Shown here one piece after another: positions 7,501 through 14,646 of a stretch of DNA of 64,000 nt. Source of the stretch: JAVVHE01 sp038238915 (GTDB lineage: Bacteria > Pseudomonadota > Alphaproteobacteria > Sphingomonadales > Sphingomonadaceae); assembly GCA_038238915.1 (NCBI GenBank), contig JBBSFH010000010.1:60153-124152 (forward strand), in the 5' to 3' direction. Position numbers and translations under genes: made by a program. Each line of letters begins with the position of its first letter. Positions within the stretch are counted from its first letter, which is position 1. Below the pieces are notes generated by a model that searched no databases, was not told the origin of the DNA, and worked only from the letters and a program-made list of their open reading frames with translations.

Positions 7501-8910
7501 GTGAACCTTGATCTGCCACACGGCGCGGTTGCGTTTCAGCGTTCGGGAGTGGGCGCGCTCGATGCGGATACGGCAGCGCGCGTGATCGCGGCGGTGGCCG
7601 ATGTCGCAGTCGTGATCGATTCACGCGGCATCGTGCGCGATATGTCCTTCGGCGGCGCGGATATGGCCAAGGCTGCTCTGGGCGATTGGTATGGGCGTGC
7701 GTGGGCGGACACGATGGGGGTGGATAGCCGCGCCAAGGCAGTCGAAATGCTCAAAGACGATTCGGCGCGCTGGCGGCAGGTCAATCACAGTCTGGCCGAC
7801 GGCGGCGAGCTGCCCGTGCGCTATTACGTCACCCCGACAGGGCACAACGGCAATCGGCTCGCGATCGGCCGCGATCTGCGCGCGACCGCGTCGCTGCAGC
7901 AACGCCTCCTCCAGGCACAGCAGGCGATGGAGCGCGATCATCTGCGCTCGCGGCAGTCCGAAACCCGTTACCGTGCGCTTTTTGATCTTTCAGCCGAGCC
8001 GGTGTTCATCGTCGATTCGGCGCGACGCCGCATCGTCGAAGCCAATCCCGCCGCGCTTCGCCTCGCGGGCGGACGGGGCGGAACACTGGTGGGGGAGCCA
8101 TTTGCCGATCTGATCGTGCAGTCCGAACGCGATTCGGTGATGGCATTGCTGGGCGCGGTGGCGGCAGCCGAGCAGGCTGCGCCCGCGCCGGTGCGACTCG
8201 CCGGGGCAGAAGCGCACTATCAGATGGCCGCCACGCTGTTCCGTCAGGAGCGGGCGGCGTTTTTCCTCATCCGGCTGGTATCGCCCGAGACGACGCGCGC
8301 GGCGAACGGTCCGGACCGGCTGTTCGCCGAGATGCTCGATCGGATGCCCGAAGCCTTCGTGGTCACCGACGACAATCTGGCGATCCTCGCCGAGAACGCC
8401 GCCTTCCTCGATATGGCCGAACTCGCACGCGGCGGCGAGGTGCGCGGGCAGCCACTGGCGCGCTGGGTGGGGCGGCCGGGGATCGATCTGGCGCTGCTGG
8501 TGAGCGAGGTGCGCGAGCACGGCTCGGTGCGGAACTTCCCCACCATAATGCGTGGGAGCCACGGCGCTGAGGAGGAGGTGGAGATCGCTGCGGTGGCCGC
8601 GCCCGATGCGGACCCGCCTTGCCTGGGCTTTTCGATTCGCGGCGTCTCGAAGAGAACCCTGGCCGAGCGCCCCGCAGCGCCCGACATGCCGCGATCGGTC
8701 GAGCAGCTGACCGAACTCGTCGGGCGCGTGCCGCTGAAGGAGATCGTGCGCGAATCGACCGATCTGATCGAACGGCTGTGCATCGAGGCGGCGCTCGCGT
8801 ACACCTCGGACAACCGCGCTTCGGCCGCCGAAATCCTGGGGCTGAGCCGCCAGAGCCTCTACTCCAAACTGCATCGCCACGGGCTGGGTGATCTGACGGA
8901 GACACACTGA
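7501..8910 (+). CDS. ppsR: Transcriptional regulator PpsR/CrtJ (PAS-PAS-HTH)
   Basis: Aerobic repressor of photosynthesis genes, binding TGT-N12-ACA palindromes. 469 aa from a GTG start. PAS-like segments are seen at about 20-140, 160-280 (RYRALFDLSAEPVFIVDS) and 285-400 (MLDRMPEAFVVTDDN), then a Fis-type helix-turn-helix at 410-465 (ASAAEILGLSRQSLYSKLHRHGL). Only two cysteines occur, Cys374 and Cys427. Cys427 in ERLCIEAAL matches the conserved HTH cysteine (Cys424 in R. sphaeroides), but nothing matches the second redox cysteine at about 251. Located 25 bp after aerR. Confidence 0.95.
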   Translation: MNLDLPHGAVAFQRSGVGALDADTAARVIAAVADVAVVIDSRGIVRDMSFGGADMAKAALGDWYGRAWADTMGVDSRAKAVEMLKDDSARWRQVNHSLADGGELPVRYYVTPTGHNGNRLAIGRDLRATASLQQRLLQAQQAMERDHLRSRQSETRYRALFDLSAEPVFIVDSARRRIVEANPAALRLAGGRGGTLVGEPFADLIVQSERDSVMALLGAVAAAEQAAPAPVRLAGAEAHYQMAATLFRQERAAFFLIRLVSPETTRAANGPDRLFAEMLDRMPEAFVVTDDNLAILAENAAFLDMAELARGGEVRGQPLARWVGRPGIDLALLVSEVREHGSVRNFPTIMRGSHGAEEEVEIAAVAAPDADPPCLGFSIRGVSKRTLAERPAAPDMPRSVEQLTELVGRVPLKEIVRESTDLIERLCIEAALAYTSDNRASAAEILGLSRQSLYSKLHRHGLGDLTETH

Positions 8911-8919
8911 GGCGCGAGC

Positions 8920-9291
8920 TCAGTGCTCCGGCCAATAGGCAATGCCCAGTTCCGCCGCCGCGATATGGAGCCTGCGATCGCGCGTCCACAAGCGCAGGCT
9001 ACCTTCAAGCAGGCACGATGCGACGAGATGGACGTCCACATAACCGATGCCGCGCGCAAAAATACGCTGGCGCTCGATCAGCGCGCGGACTTCGGCGGGT
9101 GCGGCGACCGGAGCGAGTTGTAGATCTTCCAGATCGGAAAAGGTCGCTTCACGCTGCCTCAGCGATCCGAGCGCGATTTCGCCGATCACGAATGGATGCA
9201 TGACAACCTGCCTGTCCGCGAGAAGCTGTGCCATCGCGGGATCGCTCGCGCCGAGGTGCCGTACCCAGACCGACGTGTCCGCGAGGATCAC
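8920..9291 (-). CDS. vapC: PIN-domain toxin, VapC family
   Basis: 123-aa PIN-domain ribonuclease. The acidic metal-binding residues are in the expected places: Asp5 (LADTSVW), Glu38 (VIGEIALG), Asp86 (YVDVHLVAS) and Asp105. VapC toxins cleave tRNA or rRNA and are neutralised by the co-transcribed antitoxin. The start overlaps the end of the VapB-like gene by 4 bp. The pair stands tail-to-tail with ppsR (9-bp gap) and divergent from bchG, so it is an insertion in the photosynthesis cluster. Confidence 0.9.
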   Translation of the reverse strand: MILADTSVWVRHLGASDPAMAQLLADRQVVMHPFVIGEIALGSLRQREATFSDLEDLQLAPVAAPAEVRALIERQRIFARGIGYVDVHLVASCLLEGSLRLWTRDRRLHIAAAELGIAYWPEH

Positions 9292-9479
9292 CCGAATCGA
9301 CGACGCGGCGGTGCTTTGAGATCGGGCTGTGTCCCGCCCATCCGCGCGAGCCTGCGCGAGGCTTCTGCATGGACGAACTCCTGAAGCGCGTGTCGGATGA
9401 GCGCGCTTCGCTCGGTAATCCCGCTATATTCGCTCGCGCGTTCGAGGAGCGCGTCGTCGAGTGTGACAGTCGTTCGCAT
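9288..9479 (-). CDS. vapB: Ribbon-helix-helix antitoxin, VapB type
   Basis: 63 aa. MRTTVTLDDALLERASEYSG is the N-terminus of an Arc/MetJ-like ribbon-helix-helix protein, followed by a toxin-binding tail with charged residues. ATG at 9479 has GGAG six nucleotides upstream; the in-frame TTG at 9491 is upstream of that ribosome site and rejected. It probably represses its own promoter, as VapB proteins do, and inhibits the downstream VapC. Confidence 0.88.
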   Translation of the reverse strand: MRTTVTLDDALLERASEYSGITERSALIRHALQEFVHAEASRRLARMGGTQPDLKAPPRRRFG

Positions 9480-9579
9480 AATGAACTCCAAGCATGCGCA
9501 CCATATAGCGCATCAGATGATGCTTGTGAAGATGCTGCAATGCGGCCTCAGCCTGGTTTGGTTTGGTCGTCCCTTGCGA

Positions 9580-9611
9580 TTGACGCCCCAAACTGTCCAA
9601 TCTAGTTTACA
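9580..9611 (+). promoter_or_regulatory. bchG promoter with PpsR box
   Basis: TGT (9594-9596), 12 nt, ACA (9609-9611) is an exact PpsR/CrtJ palindrome ending 3 bp before the bchG ATG. It overlaps a promoter-like pair: TTGACG (9580-9585), 17-bp spacer, TAGTTT (9603-9608). That geometry places the transcript start at or next to the ATG at 9615, and no Shine-Dalgarno is present, so the mRNA may be leaderless. Repression by PpsR covering the -10 box is inferred. Confidence 0.7.
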
Positions 9612-9614
9612 CCC

Positions 9615-10517
9615 ATGCCGTCCGCGCCCGCCCTCGCCGCGCCAGTGCCCGCCCCTGCGTCGCGCGATGTGCTCACCCTGCTCAAACCCGTCACTTGGTT
9701 CCCGCCGATGTGGGCGTTCATGTGCGGGGTGGTGTCCTCGGGCATTCCGCTCGGCCAGCGCTGGCCGTTCCTGATCGCGGGCATGTGCCTCGCCGGGCCG
9801 CTGATCTGCGGCACCAGCCAGGCGGTGAACGACTGGTACGATCGCCACGTCGACGCGATCAACGAGCCCAACCGCCCGATCCCGTCGGGGCGTATCGCCG
9901 GGCGCTGGGGGCTGGGCATCGCGATCGTCGGCTCGGCGATTTCGCTCGGAGTTGCAGCATCGATCGGGCGCTGGGTCTTCTTCGCCTCGATCCTCGGGCT
10001 GATCCTTGCGTGGGCGTACAGCGCGCCGCCGGTGCGCCTGAAGATGAGCGGCTGGTGGGGTCCGCTCGCATGCGGCTTCGCCTACGAAGGCCTCACCTGG
10101 TTCACCGGCGCCGCCGCGATGGCGGGCGCATTGCCCCACCCCAAGGTGCTGATCATGCTCGCACTATACGCAGCGGGCGCACACGGCATCATGACGCTGA
10201 ACGACTTCAAGGCGGTCGAGGGCGACCGCGCGATGCGCATCCGCTCGCTCCCCGTCACGCTCGGCGTAGACCGCGCCGCGCGCCTCGCCTGCATCGTGAT
10301 GGCACTCCCCCAGATCGCCGTGATCGCACTTCTCGCCCGCTGGGGCCTGCCGTGCCATGCGGCGGGCGTCGGCGTCGCGCTCGCCGGGCAACTCGCACTG
10401 ATGACCCGCCTGCTACGCGATCCGCGCGGCCAGGCCCCCAAATACAACGCCACCGGCACCACGCTCTACGTGCTCGGCATGCTCGGCACCGCGTTTGGTC
10501 TGGGCTCGCTCGCATGA
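9615..10517 (+). CDS. bchG: Bacteriochlorophyll synthase
   Basis: UbiA-type prenyltransferase that esterifies bacteriochlorophyllide a with geranylgeranyl (or phytyl) diphosphate in the membrane. 300 aa with about eight hydrophobic segments. The Asp-rich prenyl-diphosphate motif NDWYDRHVDAINEPNRPIPSG (split here as NDWYD...D and NEPNRPIPSG) near residue 75 identifies the chlorophyll synthase group, and a second motif NDFKAVEGD lies near 195. The stop overlaps the next start (ATGA), beginning a three- or four-gene operon with the MFS protein and bchP. A PpsR box precedes it directly. Confidence 0.97.
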   Translation: MPSAPALAAPVPAPASRDVLTLLKPVTWFPPMWAFMCGVVSSGIPLGQRWPFLIAGMCLAGPLICGTSQAVNDWYDRHVDAINEPNRPIPSGRIAGRWGLGIAIVGSAISLGVAASIGRWVFFASILGLILAWAYSAPPVRLKMSGWWGPLACGFAYEGLTWFTGAAAMAGALPHPKVLIMLALYAAGAHGIMTLNDFKAVEGDRAMRIRSLPVTLGVDRAARLACIVMALPQIAVIALLARWGLPCHAAGVGVALAGQLALMTRLLRDPRGQAPKYNATGTTLYVLGMLGTAFGLGSLA

Positions 10518-11842
10518 ACCCGGCCACCGATACCAGCGTCTTCGGCTGGCCCACCATCGTCCGCCTCGGGCTGGTGCAGAGCACGCTCGGCGGCGTCGTG
10601 GCGCTGTGCACCTCCACATTGAACCGCGTGATGGTGGTCGAATATGCGCTCCCCGCAGCCCTCCCCGCAGCACTCGTGGCGCTGCACTATGCGGTCCAGC
10701 TCTCGCGCCCCGCATGGGGCCACGGATCGGACAAGGGCACGCGGCGCACCCCGTGGATCGTTGGCGGCATGGCAATGCTGGCGATAGGCGCGGTGCTCGC
10801 CGCCATCGCGACCACCCGGATGGCAGGCCCTGGCCTCGCGCTCGGCATACTTGCCTTCATCATGATCGGTGGCGGTGTGGGCGCGGCGGGCACCTCGCTG
10901 CTGGCACTGCTCGCGGCGGGCGTCGCGCCAACGCGGCGCGCAGCCGCCGCCTCGATCACGTGGATCATGATGATCTTCGGCATCGTGCTGACCGCCACCA
11001 TCGCGGGCAAGGTGCTCGATCCCTTCTCGCCCGCGCGGCTGATCGAGGTGGCGGCGGGCGTGGCGGCCGTGGCATTCACAATAGCGACGCTCGCGGTGTG
11101 GGGTGTGGAGCGTGGCTCCCGCGCGCGGCCTGCCCCCGCCGGACCCAAGCCCGATTTCAAGGCGGCGGTCGCGGGCGTGTGGGCCGATCCCAAGGCGCGC
11201 ATGTTCACCGTCTTCGTGCTTGTCTCGATGCTCGCCTACAGCGCGCAGGAGCTGATCCTCGAACCCTTCGCGGGCCTCGTCTTCCGCCTCACCCCCGGCC
11301 AATCGGCGAGCGTCTCGGCGATGCAGCACGGCGGCGTGCTGCTCGGCATGATCCTGGTGGGCGTGCTCGGCACCGTCTTTGGCAAACGCTCCGAACCCGT
11401 GCTGCGCCAGTGGACGGTCGCGGGCTGCCTCGGCTCGGCCGCAGCACTCGGCCTGCTTGCGGCGGGCGCGTCCGCTGGACCCGGCTGGCCGCTCGCGCCG
11501 ACCGTGTTCGTGCTCGGCTTTGCCAACGGCATGTTCGCGGTCGCCGCGATCGGCTCGATGATGGCGCTCGCGGGCGCAGGCGCGCCGGGGCAGGAGGGCG
11601 TGCGCATGGGCCTCTGGGGCGGGGCGCAGGCGATCGCCTTTGCGGTCGGCGGGTTCTTGGGCGCAACCGGCGTAGACCTCGGCCGCCACGCGTTTGCCGC
11701 CTCGTCGAGCGCGTTCATCCTCGTCTTCGGCCTAGAAGCGGCCGTATTCCTGATCGCGGCTTTGCTGGCGCGCCGTGTGGGTCACAGGGGGCTGGACGAA
11801 AATGATTTTCCCGCAGGTTTGATGATCGAGGGCAATATATGA
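10514..11842 (+). CDS. PucC/Bch2-family MFS protein (BCD transporter family)
   Basis: 442 aa, 12 predicted membrane segments. The N-terminus (IVRLGLVQSTLGGVVALCTSTLNRVMVVEYALPA) and the place between bchG and bchP match the Bch2/Orf428 branch of the PucC/LhaA family, which is associated with assembly of light-harvesting complexes or pigment delivery; the transported substrate is not established. ATG overlaps the bchG stop; the stop overlaps bchP (ATGA), so the three are tightly coupled. A longer open frame exists upstream in another frame of bchG and is ignored. Confidence 0.92.
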   Translation: MNPATDTSVFGWPTIVRLGLVQSTLGGVVALCTSTLNRVMVVEYALPAALPAALVALHYAVQLSRPAWGHGSDKGTRRTPWIVGGMAMLAIGAVLAAIATTRMAGPGLALGILAFIMIGGGVGAAGTSLLALLAAGVAPTRRAAAASITWIMMIFGIVLTATIAGKVLDPFSPARLIEVAAGVAAVAFTIATLAVWGVERGSRARPAPAGPKPDFKAAVAGVWADPKARMFTVFVLVSMLAYSAQELILEPFAGLVFRLTPGQSASVSAMQHGGVLLGMILVGVLGTVFGKRSEPVLRQWTVAGCLGSAAALGLLAAGASAGPGWPLAPTVFVLGFANGMFAVAAIGSMMALAGAGAPGQEGVRMGLWGGAQAIAFAVGGFLGATGVDLGRHAFAASSSAFILVFGLEAAVFLIAALLARRVGHRGLDENDFPAGLMIEGNI

Positions 11843-13026
11843 GCGATATCTATGACGTGGTGGTTGTCGGGGGCGGCCCCTCGGGCGCGACTGCAGCCGC
11901 CGATCTGGCCGCCAAAGGCCGCCGCGTGCTGTTGCTCGACCGTGCCGGGCGGATCAAGCCGTGCGGCGGCGCGATCCCGCCCCGTCTGATCAAGGATTTC
12001 GATATTCCCGATGACCAGCTTGTGGGCCGCGCCACGATGGCGCGCATGGTCGGCCCCTCGCAGCGCACGGTCGATATGCCGATCGAGGGCGGCTTCGTCG
12101 GCATGGTCGATCGCGGCCCGTTCGATGAATTCCTGCGCGCCCGCGCCGCCACCGTCGGAGCCACGCGCGCCACCGGCACGTTCGAGCGCATCGAACATCT
12201 CGACGATGGCGGCGCGGTCGTGCGCTACCGCACTCAGCGCGGCGGCGAGACGCAGAGCGTGAGTACCCGGCTGGTGATCGGCGCGGACGGTGCGCGCTCG
12301 GGCGTCGCCCGCCAGGCATTGGACGGCGCGGATCAGGTGCCGTGTGTCTATGCGTATCACGAAATGGTCCGCACCCCCGCCAAACGCCCCGACGAAGCCG
12401 GCGCGTTCGATCCCGCGCGCTGCGACATCTACTACCAGGGCCAGCTATCGCCCGATTTCTACGCGTGGATCTTTCCGCACGGTGATACCACCAGCGTCGG
12501 CGTCGGCTCGGCGAACAAGGGCTTTTCCCTGAAAGGTGCGGTGGGTGCGCTGCGCACCACCACCGGGCTCGATGGCTGCGAGACCGTCCGCTCCGAAGGC
12601 GCGCCGATCCCGTTGAAACCGCTCAAGAAATGGGACAATGGCCGCAACGTGCTCGTCGCGGGCGACGCAGCCGGCGTCGTCGCCCCCGCATCTGGCGAGG
12701 GCATCTATTACGCGATGCTGGCCGGAAGGTTCGCCGCCGACGCTGGCGACGAGTTCTTGGCGACAGGCAATGGCAAGGCGCTCGGTGGCGCGCGCAGGAA
12801 GTTCATGGCCGAACATGGAAAGGTCTTCTGGATGCTCGGCATCATGCAGCACTTCTGGTACAAGAACGACAAGCGCCGCGAACGCTTCGTCCACTTGTGC
12901 GAGGACGCGGATATCCAGCATCTCACGTGGCAGGCCTATATGCACAAGAAGCTCGTCCGCGCGAAACCGATGGCGCACGCGCGCATCTTCGTCAAAGATC
13001 TGGGGCATCTGATCGGATCACGGTAG
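11839..13026 (+). CDS. bchP: Geranylgeranyl diphosphate/bacteriochlorophyllide reductase
   Basis: FAD-dependent reductase that converts the geranylgeranyl tail of bacteriochlorophyll to phytyl in three steps. 395 aa. The N-terminal dinucleotide-binding motif VVVGGGPSGATAAADLA is at residues 8-24, a second flavin motif GDAAGVVAPASGEGI near 280, and the family-specific KPCGGAIPP segment near 43. Follows the MFS gene with ATGA overlap in the bchG operon and is followed with no gap by a small membrane-protein gene. Confidence 0.96.
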   Translation: MSDIYDVVVVGGGPSGATAAADLAAKGRRVLLLDRAGRIKPCGGAIPPRLIKDFDIPDDQLVGRATMARMVGPSQRTVDMPIEGGFVGMVDRGPFDEFLRARAATVGATRATGTFERIEHLDDGGAVVRYRTQRGGETQSVSTRLVIGADGARSGVARQALDGADQVPCVYAYHEMVRTPAKRPDEAGAFDPARCDIYYQGQLSPDFYAWIFPHGDTTSVGVGSANKGFSLKGAVGALRTTTGLDGCETVRSEGAPIPLKPLKKWDNGRNVLVAGDAAGVVAPASGEGIYYAMLAGRFAADAGDEFLATGNGKALGGARRKFMAEHGKVFWMLGIMQHFWYKNDKRRERFVHLCEDADIQHLTWQAYMHKKLVRAKPMAHARIFVKDLGHLIGSR

Positions 13027-13284
13027 GTGGACACGCTGGCGAGGCTCTTCGCCTCTGGCCACGCGGTCGATCTTGTCCTCGCGGTCATGCTCGCCGAGGC
13101 CGCCTACCTGCTCGCCCGCCGCCGTCGCCCTGCGATCGATCTCCTGCTCGCCCTAGCGCCGGGCGCGCTCCTGCTGCTCGCGCTGCGCGCCGCGCTCACG
13201 CAAATGGGCTGGGAATGGGTCGCGCTGTTCGTCGCGCTCTCCTTTCCAGCCCATCTGGCCGACCTTCGTCGGCGCGGCTTATAG
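13027..13284 (+). CDS. Small membrane protein downstream of bchP
   Basis: 85 aa from a GTG that directly follows the bchP stop (no intergenic base). Contains about three hydrophobic segments: VDLVLAVMLAEAAYLLA, an Ala/Leu-rich stretch around 40-60, and WVALFVALSFPAHL. I do not recognise a named family. Its position as last gene of the bchG operon suggests a role tied to pigment synthesis or complex assembly, but that is inference from context only. Confidence 0.7.
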   Translation: MDTLARLFASGHAVDLVLAVMLAEAAYLLARRRRPAIDLLLALAPGALLLLALRAALTQMGWEWVALFVALSFPAHLADLRRRGL

Positions 13285-13287
13285 GGC

Positions 13288-13677
13288 CTACTTGTTCGTC
13301 TTCAGATACGCGATCACGTCCGCGCGGTCCTGCGGTGCCTTCAGGCCCGCGAAGCCCATCTTGGTGCCGGGCACGTATTTACGCGGGTTTTCGAGGTAGG
13401 CGAACAGCTTGTCCTCGGTCCACACGATGCCCGAATTCTTGTTCGCGGTCGAATACATATAGCCCGGATACATTCCAGAATGACGACCAACCACGCCCTT
13501 CAGCGACGGACCCACCCGGTTCTGCGCGGTGACCACGTGGCAAACCTGGCACTGGTGAAACACGATCGCGCCGTGCGCGGCGTTGCCCGCCGGGATCGCG
13601 GCGAGCGCCCCCGCGGTGCCGAGCGCGAGCATCGCCGCAGCGGATGCGATCCTGGCGGCGGTGGAAACTTTGATCAT
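13288..13677 (-). CDS. Periplasmic cytochrome c (c2-like, class I)
   Basis: 129 aa with an N-terminal signal peptide (cleavage near residue 27). Haem attachment is CQVCH (Cys43, Cys46, His47) and the likely axial methionine is in GTKMGFAGLK. Size and motifs fit soluble cytochrome c2/c550 types that can reduce the photosynthetic reaction centre or carry electrons to an oxidase. The ATG at 13677 has AGGAGAGG just upstream; a frame extension of six residues is not needed. Its position at the border of the bch block is suggestive but does not prove a photosynthetic role. Confidence 0.9.
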   Translation of the reverse strand: MIKVSTAARIASAAAMLALGTAGALAAIPAGNAAHGAIVFHQCQVCHVVTAQNRVGPSLKGVVGRHSGMYPGYMYSTANKNSGIVWTEDKLFAYLENPRKYVPGTKMGFAGLKAPQDRADVIAYLKTNK

Positions 13678-13685
13678 TGCCTCTC

Positions 13686-13707
13686 CTTTGAACAACCGGT
13701 TCTGTTC
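13686..13707 (-). promoter_or_regulatory. Inverted repeat upstream of cytochrome c
   Basis: TTGAACA and TGTTCAA form a perfect 7-bp inverted repeat with an 8-bp spacer, starting 9 bp before the cytochrome start codon and touching its ribosome site. It could be an operator; no regulator can be named from the sequence. The remaining stretch up to 13959 holds no gene I can support. Confidence 0.4.
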
Positions 13708-13959
13708 AATCCGCGCCTATACACACCCCAAATACGGTAACAACGGCACGAAAACGTCGTGGCAACATGTGCACGCGCGGGTTTCGGCGGGGTGAACGCG
13801 CCAGCTTAAATCGGCTTAAGGGAACGGCCATGTCCGAGATGATCGCCACGCGCTCGGGCGAGGGCGGTACTTCGGCGGACTGCGCGTACATGACAGCAAT
13901 GTGCGGAAGGCTGAGAGCAGCCGAGCCCGGGTCCAAAGTCATGATCGAACCACATCGCC

Positions 13960-14562
13960 TCAACTGGGCATGACGCTGCCCTTGGCCCGCCGCGCGCGCC
14001 GCCGCGCAGACATCAGGCCTGCCGTCGCGAGGCCGAACGCCATCGTCGCCAGCGTGGCCGGTTCGGGCGCCAAGACGATCTGATAGTCGAAGTTCTTCGT
14101 CACGTCCGGCACACCGAGAGGATAGGCATTCGGGCCATAGCCGAAGTCGAAGTTTAAGCCACCGAACTCAACCGTATACGTCGTAGTAACGGGTAGCTTG
14201 TAGATAAAGTCCACAGACGGCCTGATCGGATTGGGAACGCAATTTCCAGAAACGCAGAAATCGTTCAGTGGCAGCAGCAAATTGGCATACAGCGTGTTCT
14301 CGTCGACAGTGTCGACTGATCCGACGACAAGCGTCGGGCTGAACGCATCGTTTGCCGAGTGCGCACGTAGATGGACATAAGTGCCTGCGGTTCCACTGAA
14401 CGTGTAAAAGTAGAAAGGCGAAGAACCCGTGTCGGCCGACGAGACGGAAAGTGAACCGAATGTCGGCTTGCCCAAAATAAGATCACCGGCGAACATTCCG
14501 GCGGCGACCGATGTGCTTACGAGAGTCGCAGCGATCGTCATGATGGTTGGAAGCGCGCGCAT
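13960..14562 (-). CDS. PEP-CTERM sorting domain protein
   Basis: 200 aa secreted protein: signal peptide at the start (MRALPTIMTIAATLVSTSVAAG), a beta-rich middle, and the PEP-CTERM signal at the end, APEPATLATMAFGLATAGLMSARRRARR. Such proteins are processed by an exosortase (EpsH/XrtA group) and are linked with exopolysaccharide and surface structures. ATG 14562 is chosen because it begins the signal peptide; the frame upstream contains a run of 13 G and has no signal. It lies on the same strand directly behind atpD, where atpC would be expected. Confidence 0.85.
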   Translation of the reverse strand: MRALPTIMTIAATLVSTSVAAGMFAGDLILGKPTFGSLSVSSADTGSSPFYFYTFSGTAGTYVHLRAHSANDAFSPTLVVGSVDTVDENTLYANLLLPLNDFCVSGNCVPNPIRPSVDFIYKLPVTTTYTVEFGGLNFDFGYGPNAYPLGVPDVTKNFDYQIVLAPEPATLATMAFGLATAGLMSARRRARRAKGSVMPS

Positions 14563-14646
14563 ACAAAAACCCCTGTTCCGTTGTGCCGCCGCAATAGCAC
14601 GGGACGGGGGGGGGGGGGAAGCCCAAAAGCCTACCCCCAACCACAA

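Noticed and set aside
9695..11842. A 715-aa frame covering the MFS gene and part of bchG
   Set aside because: The first 273 codons are an out-of-frame reading of bchG; MFS similarity begins at 10514.
13830..13973. Possible 47-aa gene (MSEMIATRSGEGG...) downstream of the cytochrome promoter
   Set aside because: A ribosome-like AAGGGAA is present, but composition and lack of recognisable features do not support it.
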